Part shown: positions 63,834-64,000 of the stretch, one piece after another
Layout of the letters: every line of letters begins with the position of its first letter
Numbering within the stretch: position 1 is the first letter of the stretch
Source of the DNA: CBDFKJ01 sp965248805
GTDB lineage: Bacteria > Pseudomonadota > Alphaproteobacteria > UBA6615
DNA length: 64,000 bases
Reading direction: 5' to 3'
Assembly (NCBI GenBank): GCA_965248805.1
Contig: CBDFKJ010000009.1
Coordinates: 1,736,001 to 1,800,000, forward strand
Notes under the pieces: model-generated
Databases searched by the model: none
The model's input: only the letters and a program-made list of their open reading frames with translations
Told to the model about the DNA's origin: nothing
Made by a program: the position numbers and the translations under genes

Positions 63834-64000
63834 GTGCCCAACAAGCTCGCCCACTTCGCCATCGAGGCCGAGAACGTCGATCGTGCGAGGCGGTTTTACG
63901 AGCGTGTGTTCGGCTGGCGCTTCGAACCATGGGGGCCGCCTGAGTTCTATTTGATACATGGTGCCGGCGTCCACGGCGCGTTGCAGATACGAACTCAGCC
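63834..64000 (+). CDS. VOC (glyoxalase/bleomycin-resistance-like) family protein, partial
   Basis: Open to the window edge. From the GTG at 63834 it reads MPNKLAHFAIEAENVDRARR, then FYERVFGWRFEPWGPPEFYL, the standard first beta-alpha-beta unit of VOC proteins with the first metal-ligand position at HFAIEA. GGGAG six bases upstream supports this start; an in-frame ATG at 63786 would add 16 residues. The function cannot be fixed from the fragment. The 158 bp upstream hold no other gene. Confidence 0.75.
   Translation, partial: MPNKLAHFAIEAENVDRARRFYERVFGWRFEPWGPPEFYLIHGAGVHGALQIRTQ

Overview
This is a GC-rich window from an alphaproteobacterium, most plausibly Rhodospirillales-like. The main evidence is the conserved chromosomal block at the right end: aspS, rnd, ppx, an HdaA-like gene, an AI-2E family permease gene, a CDP-alcohol phosphatidyltransferase gene, a DUF2066 gene, purM and purN. 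The organism name is inferred from synteny and protein style only.

The dominant theme is insertion-sequence expansion and gene decay. By hand tally about a third of the window is IS DNA: three copies of an IS630 element (one cut by the window edge), four copies of a 1,290-bp IS5-family element, three copies of one IS1182-family element, one further decayed IS1182-family element plus a fragment of it, two copies of one IS1595-family element and one of another, one IS1380, one IS3, one IS427-like IS5 element and a small IS3 remnant. Several insertions keep exact target duplications, so the broken host genes can be reassembled on paper (tadE, flippase, AlkP-family hydrolase, persulfide dioxygenase). 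Other IS copies have mismatched flanks and look like recombination or deletion scars. At least ten host genes are pseudogenes.

Layout. 1-3.2 kb: IS630, a universal stress protein fragment, IS5 and a broken glycerophosphodiesterase. 3.3 kb: tRNA-Leu(CAA). 3.5-4.8 kb: a small conserved gene, an A+T-rich 2OG-Fe(II) oxygenase island and an IS3 scrap. 5-10.3 kb: an intact NHEJ cassette (alpha/beta hydrolase, LigD, Ku, and a BRCT-like/HTH/TPR protein). 10.3-17.2 kb: a nested IS pile-up ending in a decapitated histidine kinase. 18-21 kb: an FAD disulfide oxidoreductase divergent from a tandem cytochrome P460 protein. 21-23.5 kb: broken tadG/tadE-type genes. 24.8-29 kb: MFS transporter, beta-propeller protein and a dihydroorotase-family enzyme. 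30-48.5 kb: an exopolysaccharide locus (tyrosine autokinase, Wza-type export protein, flippase, Wzy-like polymerase, two glycosyltransferases, accessory proteins) in which the flippase, the AlkP-like hydrolase and the beta-helix protein are dead. 51.3-61.3 kb: the conserved housekeeping block. 61.3-64 kb: a persulfide dioxygenase-rhodanese fusion destroyed by IS5 and a frameshift, then the start of a VOC-family gene.

Working interpretation: core metabolism, NHEJ repair and the P460/oxidoreductase pair are kept, while surface functions (EPS export, Tad-type proteins) are being lost. That is typical of a lineage with relaxed selection or a recent bottleneck, such as host association, but the window alone cannot prove it. 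The most distinctive intact items are the double-heme P460 protein and the BRCT-like/HTH/TPR gene behind ku.
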